DNA from: CAVVUC01 sp963751395
GTDB taxonomy: Bacteria; Verrucomicrobiota; Verrucomicrobiia; Chthoniobacterales; Chthoniobacteraceae
DNA: 64,000 bases
Assembly: GCA_963751395.1 (NCBI GenBank)
Contig: CAVVUC010000003.1
Coordinates: forward strand, 186,001 to 250,000
Direction: 5' to 3'
Part shown: one piece after another, positions 47,251-56,153 of the stretch
Numbering within the stretch: position 1 is the stretch's first letter
Layout: the number at the start of each line of letters is the position of its first letter
Notes under the pieces: model-generated
What the model saw: the letters and a program-made list of their open reading frames with translations, nothing else
Told to the model about the DNA's origin: nothing
The model's database searches: none
Position numbers and translations under genes: made by a program

Positions 47251-48590
47251 ACCGCCTCCTCCCGGCACGGGACGAGGATCGCGTCCTTCATCCCGTGCAA
47301 CAGCTTTTTGTCCGCCGGACAGACCGTGGCCAGGACGCCGCTAAGTTCTGCTTTGCCGTCGATGACGAAGTAATACGGACAGAGCCGCACGCGGCCTTGC
47401 ATGGTGCGAATCGCGTTCGACTCGCGGTCGAAATAGGGGTGTTCGACGAGACGGCCTTTGTGGAAGCGCTGCAGGATGTAAGGGTGGGAGTCGAACTGCT
47501 GGAGCGCGTGTTCGATCGCCGCACGCCATTCATGATGCGGCATGTCCTGCGCGAGCGAGACGCCGCGGCTTCCCCAGGCGAGTTCCGAGAATCCGCTGAT
47601 TTTCAAAATGAGATCGCGATGCTTCTGGCTGAATTCACCGACCTCGCGCCAGTCGTTGATTTCGAGACCGGGAATCACGGCATGCTGCGGAAGCGGCGTC
47701 GGATCGACGATCCACGTGTAGGGGATGACTTCCTGCAATTTGAGCCAGTGCCGTTCTCCCAATTCGCGCCTCCAGAATTCGCGCAGCGGACGCATCCAGA
47801 AAAGAGCGAACCACATTTTCTCCTCGAGGTACGGCTTGAAAGGCGGCGTGACTTGCACATCGCCCGCCAGCACTGACTCCATGAGCTTTGGCGCTGACGC
47901 GATATTCGGCAGATCGAACAGCTCAAAGAAGCGGTAGGCCAATTGCGGAATGCGGATTGCGGATTGCGGAAAGTTGTAATTTTCTGCGTCCACGACGCGG
48001 ACCGGTGCCTCATCCTTCCGCATTCCGCATTCCGCCTTCCGCAATTCCCCTGTCAGCCATTCCATCTCAGGCTTGTAAGTCGCGGCTTCCTGGGAAATGA
48101 CGATGTCGCCTTCCGGCAGAATTGAACGAAAGCCATCAATCATCCCGCGCCCGCCGCCGATGACGGGCGAGCCAAGGTGCTGGTAAGTTTGGTTGAGCCA
48201 CGCGGTCAGCCCGATCCCGCCGGGAACCGTATCGAGTTCGGCGATCGTGAAGCCTTTTTCCGTGAGAACGATGTCGGGCCGGATGACGCGCGGCAGATCT
48301 TCGCGGAATTTCTTCTGGCGTGCAAATTCCACCAGTTCACGCGGCTTGCCCCGGTCGAGATAATCGGCGATCCAGCCGGGCTGCTTGCCCGCGATGCTCA
48401 GTTGGTAAAGCTGATTGCAGGCGCGGGTGAACAGATTCAGGCGGTAGCCAAGCTTTTCGAGTTCGTCGATGAATTCGCCTTCGAGTGGAAAAGCCTCCGG
48501 TGAAATCAGCCAGTCCTTCTCGGCGAACAGCCCTTCGGCCGGCACTGCGTTCCGAATGGCCGCCACTTTGTCCAGTTGATTGGTCAACAT
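47247..48590 (-). CDS. Glutathionylspermidine-synthase/ATP-grasp-like protein
   Basis: This is a 447-residue protein. The region KHRDLILKISGFSELAWGSR and PYILQRFHKGRLVEHPYFD resembles the ATP-grasp part of glutathionylspermidine-synthase-like and circularly permuted ATP-grasp proteins. DIVLTEKGFTIAELDTVPGG is another conserved-looking stretch. No amidase domain is present, and the substrate is unknown. A first ATG (48614) eight codons upstream is possible. Two segments, RKAECGMRKDE and NFPQSAIRIPQL, are coded by word repeats at about 48018-48048 and 47940-47974, so the natural protein is about 25 residues shorter. Confidence 0.65.
   Translation of the reverse strand: MLTNQLDKVAAIRNAVPAEGLFAEKDWLISPEAFPLEGEFIDELEKLGYRLNLFTRACNQLYQLSIAGKQPGWIADYLDRGKPRELVEFARQKKFREDLPRVIRPDIVLTEKGFTIAELDTVPGGIGLTAWLNQTYQHLGSPVIGGGRGMIDGFRSILPEGDIVISQEAATYKPEMEWLTGELRKAECGMRKDEAPVRVVDAENYNFPQSAIRIPQLAYRFFELFDLPNIASAPKLMESVLAGDVQVTPPFKPYLEEKMWFALFWMRPLREFWRRELGERHWLKLQEVIPYTWIVDPTPLPQHAVIPGLEINDWREVGEFSQKHRDLILKISGFSELAWGSRGVSLAQDMPHHEWRAAIEHALQQFDSHPYILQRFHKGRLVEHPYFDRESNAIRTMQGRVRLCPYYFVIDGKAELSGVLATVCPADKKLLHGMKDAILVPCREEAV
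47940..48048 (-). repeat. In-frame inverted GCGGAATGCGGA words in the ATP-grasp gene
   Basis: AATTGCGGAATGCGGATTGC (from 47941) and CCGCATTCCGCATTCCGCC to CGCAATT (ending 48048) are inverted arms about 75 bases apart. They bracket the codons for APVRVVDAENYNF. The same words occur in larC (34122-34158). Confidence 0.75.
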
Positions 48591-48620
48591 TGCCCCCAAC
48601 TTAGCACGTTGCAATGTCGT

Positions 48621-48850
48621 GTCATTCCGAGGCGTTCACAAAACCGGTTTTTGCCGGCGTCGGCAATAATGGTTTCCAATCGGAGGGACGAGCTCTGCGA
48701 GTCCCTGGCTTCTCGAGTGTGGGACTCGTGGAACTCGGCCCTCCGATGACATCATTGGCAGCGCAGCGAGGAATCCCTCGAGCCATGCCAGGAGCCGCTT
48801 GAGGGATTCCTCGCTGCGCTCGGAATGACAAGCTCCTTTGTGAAGTTGCA
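48621..48850. repeat. Composite palindromic repeat cluster
   Basis: The outer arms GTCATTCCGAGGCGTTCACA (48621) and CTCGGAATGACAAGCTCCTT, then TTGTGAA (ending about 48845), are inverted. Inside are a second palindrome (CGGAGGGACGAGC / GGCCCTCCG, 48680-48748) and a third (GCGCAGCGAGGAATCCCTC / GAGGGATTCCTCGCTGCGC, 48762-48818). No gene is seen in these 230 bases. Confidence 0.8.
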
Positions 48851-48871
48851 CTGCATTGGCTGCTGCCTTTA

Positions 48872-49474
48872 TCAGATCAAAAGCTTCAGGGCCTTGCGGA
48901 CGAGGTCCTCGCTGGTGCCTCCGCTGCCCGCTGCCAGGGCTTGTTTCACCGCCTTGTGGGCATCGACCTGCTTGTAGCCGAGCGAGATGAGCGCCAGCAC
49001 GGCATCGTTGACTTCGGTTTCCTGCGCGGTCGGCGCGTGGCCTGCGCTTGCCGCTTCCCATGCCGCTGCCACGCCGACTTTGTCCTTCAGTTCGAGGACG
49101 ATGCGCTCGGCGGTTTTTTTGCCAAGCCCGCTGATTTTCGAGAGCGAAACGACGTCGCCACTCACGACGGCGGCTTTGAAACTGGTCACACTCATGCCGC
49201 TCAGGACCGCCAGCGCCAGCTTTGGACCGATGCCTGAAACGTGATTCACGAGCAGTCGGAACAAGTCGCGCTCGGCCACGCTCATGAAGCCGTAGAGCAG
49301 ATGGGCATCCTCGCGCACAACGAGGTGCGTGAGGATTTTAATCGCCGATCCGATCGCGGGCAGTTTGTCGAAACTCGACAGCGGGATGAACACCTGATAG
49401 CCCACACCATGCACCGCGACGACGATTTGCGTCGGCAACGCTTCGACGAGTGAGCCGTCCAGAAAGGTGATCAT
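48872..49474 (-). CDS. ruvA: Holliday junction branch-migration protein RuvA
   Basis: RuvA binds four-way junctions and loads RuvB. It has 200 residues: an OB-fold (MITFLDGSLVEALPTQIVVA), helix-hairpin-helix motifs (LVNHVSGIGPKLALAVLSGM and LSKISGLGKKTAERIVLELK), then a flexible linker and the RuvB-binding domain III (NDAVLALISLGYKQVDAHKA). The ATG at 49474 is supported by the conserved start. A longer frame extends upstream but is not conserved. ruvB and ruvC are not in the window. Confidence 0.95.
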   Translation of the reverse strand: MITFLDGSLVEALPTQIVVAVHGVGYQVFIPLSSFDKLPAIGSAIKILTHLVVREDAHLLYGFMSVAERDLFRLLVNHVSGIGPKLALAVLSGMSVTSFKAAVVSGDVVSLSKISGLGKKTAERIVLELKDKVGVAAAWEAASAGHAPTAQETEVNDAVLALISLGYKQVDAHKAVKQALAAGSGGTSEDLVRKALKLLI

Positions 49475-49486
49475 CCGGGGAACAAT

Positions 49487-50092
49487 ATGTTCAAAGTCCA
49501 AACTGCAAAGTGCAAAGTTGCCATCGCACTCTGGCTGGCGGCGGCGGGCTGCTGCCTGGGTCAGGCTCCGGAGCAATGGCGCGTCGTGCTCGCGCCGAAA
49601 TTCCTGCGTCCCGAAGTGACCGAGCCGATCCCCAATGCGCAGCGCACCGTTCTCGCGGCGGCGTATCTCGACGGCGACGAGCCTGTTTATTTTGCGCGCA
49701 AGCAGTTCGACGCGCTGAACGTGACGTTCGAGCAGTTCATGGGGAAATCGCGGGCGAACGCGGCATCCAAAAAACTGAAGGTGGAGTTTGTGCGCAACGC
49801 CAAAAAGGTCATCGAATGCGCGAGAGTCACTTCCGAGGATCCACTCACGGCGACCTTCGTATTGTCGCCGGATTTTCCAAAAAAATTCGCCGACACACTT
49901 GGTCCCAAGATTCTCGTCGCGATCCCGAACCGCTACACGATCTACGCTTTCCCAGCGCTGGCCGCCGACTACAAAAGCTACGCGCCAGCAATCCTCAGCG
50001 CCTATCACGAATCCGCCCATCCCGTGAGTCTTGAGGTATTCGAAGTAAGCCGCGACGGAATCAAGGCCATGGGCGAATACGAAGAGCCGTAG
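49487..50092 (+). CDS. Exported protein of unknown function
   Basis: This 201-residue protein has a signal-peptide-like start: MFKVQTAKCKVAIALWLAAA, then a Gly-Cys-Cys pair at GCCLGQ that might be a lipobox. The first 10 codons are coded by a word repeat (49489-49517), so the repeat creates the n-region. The mature part includes EPVYFARKQFDALNVTFEQF and FVLSPDFPKKFADTLGPKIL; I do not recognise the family. Divergent from ruvA with 12 bases between. Confidence 0.65.
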   Translation: MFKVQTAKCKVAIALWLAAAGCCLGQAPEQWRVVLAPKFLRPEVTEPIPNAQRTVLAAAYLDGDEPVYFARKQFDALNVTFEQFMGKSRANAASKKLKVEFVRNAKKVIECARVTSEDPLTATFVLSPDFPKKFADTLGPKILVAIPNRYTIYAFPALAADYKSYAPAILSAYHESAHPVSLEVFEVSRDGIKAMGEYEEP

Positions 50093-50142
50093 TCGCACGA
50101 GCGAAGTCGTTCCCGAAGTTCCGGCCTGCGCGGAAAGCGCTG

Positions 50143-50664
50143 CTAAAGCAACCCGCGCCTGCGGAAGTCGCCGAGATTCCCGCCGGAGGATTGCTGGATG
50201 AGATCGACGGTAAATTTCAGCAGGCAAACCTCCCAAGCGTCGTCCACGCCCTGAATGATCGCGCTGAGCGGCTCTTCCGACTGCGTGACGTTGTTGCGCA
50301 CACGGTCGAGCGCCTCCGCCATCGAGCTTTGCACGATCTTTTCCTCGATGTCCGTTTTGCGGAACTGAAACCCGTATTTCAAAATCGCGATCTGTTCCGA
50401 GTGGTGCTCCAGCCAGTCTGCAAAGTCGCGCGCTTTCTCTCCAAACCCGTCGAGCATCAGCCGCGAGTAAGTGCCCGGAGAGACAATCTGCGGGCGCTCC
50501 GCGTGCAAGCGTCCATCGCGCACGCGCACTTCATTCACGCGATCCATCAACTCAGTGACGAGGTAGAAGCGGAAGCTCGTGTTCCCAAATGTCTCGATCC
50601 GCCGCTGCGGAGCTAGGATGACCTGCGTGTTTTCGATCGCGTATTGGAAACTGTCTTCGTTCAT
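50143..50664 (-). CDS. Conserved-looking soluble protein, unknown function
   Basis: This 173-residue protein, without signal or membrane segment, contains MNEDSFQYAIENTQVILAPQ, RLMLDGFGEKARDFADWLEH and PLSAIIQGVDDAWEVCLLKF. The even codon use and sensible composition mark it as a real gene. No motif or family is recognised. It is divergent from mreB, 433 bases apart. Confidence 0.7.
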   Translation of the reverse strand: MNEDSFQYAIENTQVILAPQRRIETFGNTSFRFYLVTELMDRVNEVRVRDGRLHAERPQIVSPGTYSRLMLDGFGEKARDFADWLEHHSEQIAILKYGFQFRKTDIEEKIVQSSMAEALDRVRNNVTQSEEPLSAIIQGVDDAWEVCLLKFTVDLIQQSSGGNLGDFRRRGLL

Positions 50665-50802
50665 TGTGAGCGGCGCAAGATAGGGCCTTTCCCCTGAAGA
50701 TCAAAGCAGATACCGGTCTTCCTGCCCCACCGGGAACATTTCCGCCCTGCCCCGCAGAGCGTCAGAAGTGACGGCAACCCGACAAGCGGCAGAGAGAGAG
50801 GA

Positions 50803-50843
50803 GTCGTTGCGCGAACAGCGGACGTCGCTCCTGGCGCAACGAC
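50803..50843. promoter_or_regulatory. Perfect inverted repeat upstream of mreB
   Basis: The ten-base arms GTCGTTGCGC and GCGCAACGAC are separated by 21 bases. This could be an operator, a terminator stem without a T-run, or a repeat remnant. Confidence 0.45.
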
Positions 50844-50924
50844 CCGTCCACACGAGCCAGCCAACCCCGACGGGTAACAAGACTCCTGGCGCAGATCGCA
50901 CAGATTTCGCCCCCGATGTTTCCC

Positions 50925-50953
50925 TTGACGATATGGACGGCATTCTCATAAAA
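50925..50953 (+). promoter_or_regulatory. Candidate sigma-70 promoter of mreB
   Basis: TTGACG (50925-50930), 16-17 bases, then CATAAA/ATAAAA (50947-50953). It is about 140 bases ahead of the mreB ATG, leaving a long 5' leader. Confidence 0.35.
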
Positions 50954-51097
50954 ACCTCCCTTTTCGACGAAGGCGATGGCCTCATTTTTTACAAGACAAC
51001 TCTCGACCGACCCTGCGAACGGTGCGACATGTTCCCTTTCGCAATCTTGGAACCAATCAATTCACGACTCTTTCACCATTAACCAAACGATTTTTGA

Positions 51098-52138
51098 ATG
51101 TTTAACGGACTATTCGGGCTTTTCTCCAATGACATAGGCATTGATCTAGGCACCGCCAACACACTGGTTTACGTCAAGGACCACGGCATCGTCCTTCGCG
51201 AGCCATCGGTCGTCGCGGTGCAGGCCGGCACGAGCAAGGTGCTTTCCGTTGGCGACGAAGCCAAGCGGATGCTGGGCCGCACCCCCGGCAACATCGTCGC
51301 GATCCGCCCGCTCAAGGACGGCGTGATCGCCGATTTCGAAATCACGGAGGCGATGCTGCGGCATTTCATTTCCAAGGTTCACAACCGCCGGAAAATGGTG
51401 CGTCCGCGCGTGGTCATCGCGGTTCCCTCGGGCATCACGGAAGTCGAGAAGCGCGCGGTGAAAGACTCCGCGACGCGAGCCGGGGCGCGGGAGGTTTATC
51501 TGATCGAGGAGCCGATGGCGGCGGCGATCGGCGTCGGGCTGCCCGTGCAGGACGCGGCGGGCAACATGATCATCGACATCGGCGGCGGCACGACGGAAGT
51601 CGCGTTGATCTCGCTCTCGGGCATCGTCTTTTCACGCAGCGTGCGCGTGGCGGGCGACGAGCTGGACGAGGCGATCATCCAATACATGAAGCGCGCCTAC
51701 AATTTGATGATCGGCGAGCGCACGGCGGAGGAAATCAAGATCAAGATCGGCTCGGCGTATCCGATCGAGAAGGAAACCTCGATGGAAGTGAAAGGCCGCG
51801 ACCTCGTGGCCGGCCTGCCGAAGACACTCACGATCACTTCGCAGGAAGTGCGCGAGGCGATGCAGGAGCCGATCTCGACCATCGTTGAGTCGGTGCGCAT
51901 CACCCTCGAACGCTGCCCGCCCGAACTGAGCGCCGACCTCGTCGACCGCGGCCTGGTGCTCGCCGGCGGCGGCGCGCTGCTGCGCGGTCTCGACACGCTC
52001 TTGACGGAGGAAACCGGTCTGCCCGTGCATGTCGCGGAAGATCCATTAAGCGCGGTGGCCGAGGGCACCGGACGCGCGCTCAACGAATTGAAGTTTCTGC
52101 GTCAAGTGGCGACCTCTGACCGCCAGTGGAACCACTGA
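51098..52138 (+). CDS. mreB: Rod-shape protein MreB
   Basis: This actin-like filament protein guides lateral wall synthesis. It has 346 residues. Nucleotide-binding motifs are SNDIGIDLGTANTLVYVKDH, NMIIDIGGGTTEVALISLSG and VLAGGGALLRGLDTLL. The MreB phrase GITEVEKRAVKDSATRAGAR is intact. It is first of the mreB-mreC-mreD-mrdA cluster; the N-terminal MFNGLFGLF is a likely amphipathic membrane anchor. Confidence 0.98.
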   Translation: MFNGLFGLFSNDIGIDLGTANTLVYVKDHGIVLREPSVVAVQAGTSKVLSVGDEAKRMLGRTPGNIVAIRPLKDGVIADFEITEAMLRHFISKVHNRRKMVRPRVVIAVPSGITEVEKRAVKDSATRAGAREVYLIEEPMAAAIGVGLPVQDAAGNMIIDIGGGTTEVALISLSGIVFSRSVRVAGDELDEAIIQYMKRAYNLMIGERTAEEIKIKIGSAYPIEKETSMEVKGRDLVAGLPKTLTITSQEVREAMQEPISTIVESVRITLERCPPELSADLVDRGLVLAGGGALLRGLDTLLTEETGLPVHVAEDPLSAVAEGTGRALNELKFLRQVATSDRQWNH

Positions 52139-52142
52139 GCGA

Positions 52143-52268
52143 AACCGGAAACCGGAAAGCGGAAACCGGAAAGAAAGCAATGCCGCCCTCTTTCACCCAG
52201 CGATGAAAACGCCCGCGTGGCCGCAACGCCGTTTTATCTTTCCGCGATCCGCGATCCGCGATCCCCGT
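52143..52268. repeat. Word-like repeats between mreB and mreC
   Basis: GAAACCGGAAACCGGAAAGC with further CGGAAA words (52141-52175), then GCGATCCGCGATCCGCGATC (52243-52262), fill much of the 134-base gap. Neither is coding. Confidence 0.6.
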
Positions 52269-52272
52269 TGGT

Positions 52273-53070
52273 ATGCGCCGCTATAATCTCATAGCACTCG
52301 TGGTGTTCGCGGTGGCGATCGGCGGCCTGCTGGCCATGAGTCCGCGCAACACGCAGCAGGTGAAGACGGCGTTTCTGGGAATGATCGCGCCGTTCTTGAA
52401 AACTGGTTCCTCCGTTCAGATGAGGATTCTGGCGTTGCGGGAAGGCTTGAAGACCCTGGATGAGTTGCAGGCCGACAACAAACGAATCTCCGTCGAGATC
52501 AAGGAACTCCGGGCGATCAACCAAACCCTGCGCGATCTGGAAGTGGAAAACAAACGCCTCCGTCGCGCGCTCGAATACCGCGAGCGATCCACATTTAAAT
52601 TGATCCCGGCCCGCATCACAGCGCGCGACGCCAGTTCCTGGTGGAATACCGTCAAGATCGACAAGGGCTTCGCGGACGGCATCGAGCCGGACATGCCGGT
52701 GCTGACCGAGGAGGGGCTCGTGGGAAAAACGACGACGGTTGCGAAGCGCGCCTCCACGATTCTGCTGATTTCGGATGAGAACTGCAAAGTCGCCGCCATC
52801 GTCGAAGGCAAGCGCGAGCAAGGCATTGTGCGAGGCGAGCGCACCTCGACCACTTCCCTTCCGGAGGTAAGCCTCAATTTTCTTTCAAAGGGCGCCAACC
52901 TGAAACCGAACCAAAAAGTTCTCAGTTCGGGCGTTGGCGGCGTGTTTCCGTCCGGCGTGCTTCTGGGCACTGTGAAGGAATTCCAAGTGCGCGCGCTCGA
53001 CGGCCATGCCACGCTCATTCCGGCGGTTGATCTCGCAACTCTCGAGGACGTGTTCGTGGTGCGAAAATGA
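52273..53070 (+). CDS. mreC: Rod-shape protein MreC
   Basis: This is the periplasmic scaffold of the elongasome. It has 265 residues: an N-terminal membrane segment (about 7-22), a coiled coil (about 55-100, with LRAINQTLRDLEVENKRLRR) and a beta-domain with ARITARDASSWWNTVKIDKG, DGIEPDMPVLTEEGLVGKT and GVGGVFPSGVLLGTV. Its stop overlaps mreD by four bases. Confidence 0.95.
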   Translation: MRRYNLIALVVFAVAIGGLLAMSPRNTQQVKTAFLGMIAPFLKTGSSVQMRILALREGLKTLDELQADNKRISVEIKELRAINQTLRDLEVENKRLRRALEYRERSTFKLIPARITARDASSWWNTVKIDKGFADGIEPDMPVLTEEGLVGKTTTVAKRASTILLISDENCKVAAIVEGKREQGIVRGERTSTTSLPEVSLNFLSKGANLKPNQKVLSSGVGGVFPSGVLLGTVKEFQVRALDGHATLIPAVDLATLEDVFVVRK

Positions 53071-53645
53071 TCTTCTTCATCTTCCTCGTCATCTCGCTTT
53101 TCTTTTCGCTCGTCGCGCAACATTTCATTCCGCCGCTGCCGTGGCTTTACGGCGCGCGTGTGTTCCTCATGCCGCTCGTTTTTTTCTATGGAGCAATGGC
53201 GCTGCCGTTGTGGGCGACGCTCATTCTGTCGCTTTGTGGAGGGTTGATGTGGGACGCGCTCATTTCGCAAGTGCTGAGCACCGTCGTGCTCGACCCGCAC
53301 GGCGGGCCGGCACTGATGGTTGAAATTCCCATCGGCTGGTCAATAATCCTTTATGCAATACTGGGAGCGATCATGAACGGCTTCCGTCCCTTGTTTCAGC
53401 GCGGGCGCGGCTGGATGATTCATTGCCTGATCGCCGGCCCGTTTGTCGCCTTCATGGTGTTTGCGGAATATCTCATGCTGACCTTCCGGCGCGGGGATTT
53501 CCTCTTTCCCCACATCATCTGGTGGCGCATCGCGGGAACTGGAATGGTGGGGATGATGCTCGCGCCGATCGTTTATTTCTCGCTGGATGCGATCGCTCCG
53601 ACGCTTGGTTTTCAGACCCGTGTGAAAAAGAGGGAGGTCCGATGA
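53067..53645 (+). CDS. mreD: Rod-shape protein MreD
   Basis: This is a 192-residue inner-membrane protein with five to six hydrophobic segments, between mreC and mrdA and overlapping both by four bases (ATGA). The low sequence conservation is normal for MreD. The family phrase LSLCGGLMWDALI ('G...D......G') is visible. It helps place MreC and the PBP2/RodA synthase. Confidence 0.88.
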   Translation: MIFFIFLVISLFFSLVAQHFIPPLPWLYGARVFLMPLVFFYGAMALPLWATLILSLCGGLMWDALISQVLSTVVLDPHGGPALMVEIPIGWSIILYAILGAIMNGFRPLFQRGRGWMIHCLIAGPFVAFMVFAEYLMLTFRRGDFLFPHIIWWRIAGTGMVGMMLAPIVYFSLDAIAPTLGFQTRVKKREVR

Positions 53646-55931
53646 CGAAGAACCGTCCCCGCGGAGCCCGCACGGAACTGCGCGTGCATTTCATGGCGTT
53701 CGTCATCCTCTGTTGTTGCGGAGCGTTGATTGCGCGCCTTTGGTGGGTGCAGGTGGCGCGCGGCGCGATGTACACGGCGCGCATCGCCGGGCGTTCGCAG
53801 GTGACCGTCCGCATCCCATCCGTTCGCGGCGAAATTCGCGATCGCAACGGCATTCCGCTCGTGGCAAACCGTGCGAGCTACGAGGTCGATTTTTACCTGC
53901 CCGACATGGTGCGCGGCTACAAGCAGCTCGCGAAGGACCAGGGCCAGCCGGTTCCGATGCGCGAGTACAAGGAGCCGATCCGCGGCATGCTGCAAAACCT
54001 GAAGGAGCCGGACATCATCAAGATCGTCAACACCGCCGTCATTCCGCGGCTCGAAGATCTCGATCTCGCGAAGGACTACAACTCGAACCGGCTGCAAAAG
54101 CATTTCCACATCAACACGGAAGTCCCGTTCACCTATCTCGAGGACATCGACTTTCCCACGATCGCAAAATTCTCCGAGCACAACGTCGGACTGCCGGGCG
54201 TGGACATCACGATCAGGCCCGTGCGCCAGTATCTCTACGGCGCGTTCGCGGCGCACCTGCTCGGCTACGTGGGCATGCCGAGGGAATTGAACGAGCTGCC
54301 CGACATCCGCGACTACAATTTCTACCAGGCCGATTTCGAGGGAAAATCGAACATCGAACTCGCGATGGACAAGTACCTGCGCGGCACGCCGGGGGTGCGT
54401 GTCATGCAGCGCAACGTGAAGGGCGTGATCGAAGGAGAACTGCGCGTGGAGCCGCCCAAACCGGGCGCCAACGTCTATCTCACGATCGATGCGCGCATTC
54501 AGATGATCGCCGAGCAGGCGCTGCGAAAAGTCGGACGCGGCGCGGCGGTCGTCGTCGATCCGAACACCGGGGAGATTCTGGCGATGGCGTCTGTTCCCTC
54601 CTACGACCCGAACACTTTCATCCCGAGCATCTCCTCGAAAGCGTGGGATGTTTTGAACGATGACGATGCCGATCCGTTGGTCAATCGCGCCGTGAGCGCT
54701 TATCCGCCGGGGTCCACTTTCAAAATCGTGACCGCGCTTTCCGGGTTGCGGCGCGGGCTCGCGAACAAGAGCTTCAGTTGCAGCGGCAGCATCTCGTACG
54801 GCCAGCACGTCTTCCATTGTTGGATCGCGGAGAAAGGCGGCTCGCACGGCACGCTCACCCTGCCCGATGCCATCAAGATGTCGTGCAATGTTTTCTTCTA
54901 CCAGTTCGGCAATGCGGCGGGCATCGACATGATTGTCAAGACCGGCGAGACCCTCGGGCTCGGCCTGCAATCCGGCATCGGACTGACCGGAGAACAGTCG
55001 GGCGTCCTTCCCGGACCCGACTGGATGAGGATTCACAGTCCGCAAGAGAAGTGGTCGCAGGATTACACGGCGAACGTCTCCATCGGCCAGGGCTACGATC
55101 TCGAGACGCCGCTTCAAAACTGCATGGTCTATGCAACCGTCGCAAACGGGGGACTTTCCTATGTATCCGCGGTTGATCAAGAAAGTCCTTACCCCCGATG
55201 GCAAACCAGTCCTCGGTGACGACGGGAAGCCCGTGGTTCCGGACGAACCGAAAATCCGCGGTGATTTGCGGCACGACTTTACGCCACAGCAGATTGATCT
55301 CGTGCGGCGCGGTTTGTGGAAAGTCGTGAACGAAGACGGCGGCACCGGAGGCAAGGCGCGGATGAAAGATGTGCAGGTCGCCGGCAAGACGGGCACGGCC
55401 ACGGCCAAGAGAAACGGCAAGCCCGACACCATCGCATGGTTCGTTTGCTTCGCGCCATTCGACAATCCGAAATACGCCATCGCCGTGATGGTGAATGGCG
55501 GAGAACACGGCGGCTCGGTTGCGGGGCCGATCGCCGGGCGAATCCTGGAGGAAACATTCGCGATGGAGCGGGGGACATACACGCCGGAACTCGCCTGGCT
55601 GGAGCCCGCGCACAAAGACGATGCATTCCAGATGATCGCCGCAGTCGATTTTAAGGGTGCGCCCGCCGGTGGGTCCGCCGACGACCAGGAAACGCTCCAC
55701 AGCGACACCGAGGAGAAGTCGTCGAAGACCAGGCGCAGCGGCGAACCAAAACCGGATATCCGGCCCGAAGCCGATGCGCAGGGCCGCGTGAAACAGCGCG
55801 AGCAAAAGCCGAAGCAGGCTCAACCGCAACAACCGCCGCCCGACCGCCGCAACTTTTTTGAAAGATTTTTCCGCCCCAACAAAGCGCCAAAGGCAACGCC
55901 TCCTGTGCAGGATCAGCGACGCCCGCATTAG
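53642..55931 (+). CDS. mrdA: Penicillin-binding protein 2, interrupted by a +1 frameshift
   Basis: This is the transpeptidase of the elongasome. It has one N-terminal membrane segment (about 18-38), a dimerisation domain (SVRGEIRDRNGIPLVANRAS, then GVDITIRPVRQYLYG), the SxxK site in YPPGSTFKIVTA (Ser about 358), SCN in IKMSCNVFFYQFG and KTG in VAGKTGTATAK. The frame breaks near 55162: ATVANGGLSY is in frame one, and PRLIKKVLTPDGKPV continues one base later. A single extra base explains it. A basic, Pro/Gln-rich tail of about 90 residues follows. The start ATG overlaps mreD, with GGGAGG just upstream. rodA is not adjacent. Confidence 0.92.
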
Positions 55932-56153
55932 CTGGATCGAAAATCCGAAACCTGAAACTCTGAATCCGAAACAAACCCGAATGACGACAACGCAAAACGC
56001 AAAGCACCGGTCGCACGCGATGACGTGGCGCGGCGGCGTTTCGAGCGCCGATGGCTCTGCGGGTCAGGTTTGCTTCGCGTCGCGAGTTCCAGCTTCGCTT
56101 TTCCGAAACGGCCCAAGGTGGAAAACAACCCACCCCCTCAAGGAAACCATTTC
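55932..56153 (+). other. Gap between mrdA and rng with word repeat
   Basis: The gap contains a GAAACCTGAAACTCTGAATC-type word repeat (55944-55976) and an unassigned open frame. No conserved gene or strong terminator is seen. Confidence 0.45.

Larger units (their letters stand above)
50665..51097. other. Regulatory region between the 50143 gene and mreB
   Basis: The region has no credible gene; a 105-codon open frame (50768-51082) has no conserved feature. It holds a perfect 10-base inverted repeat (GTCGTTGCGC 50803-50812, GCGCAACGAC 50834-50843) and a promoter-like pair near 50925. Confidence 0.5.

Noticed and set aside
49475..50236. N-terminal extension of ruvA to a 454-codon frame
   Set aside because: Antisense to the exported-protein gene at 49487; RuvA starts at MITFLDG.
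50768..51082. 105-codon open frame upstream of mreB
   Set aside because: Ends just before mreB, with no motif or signal and overlapping an inverted repeat and promoter-like sequence.
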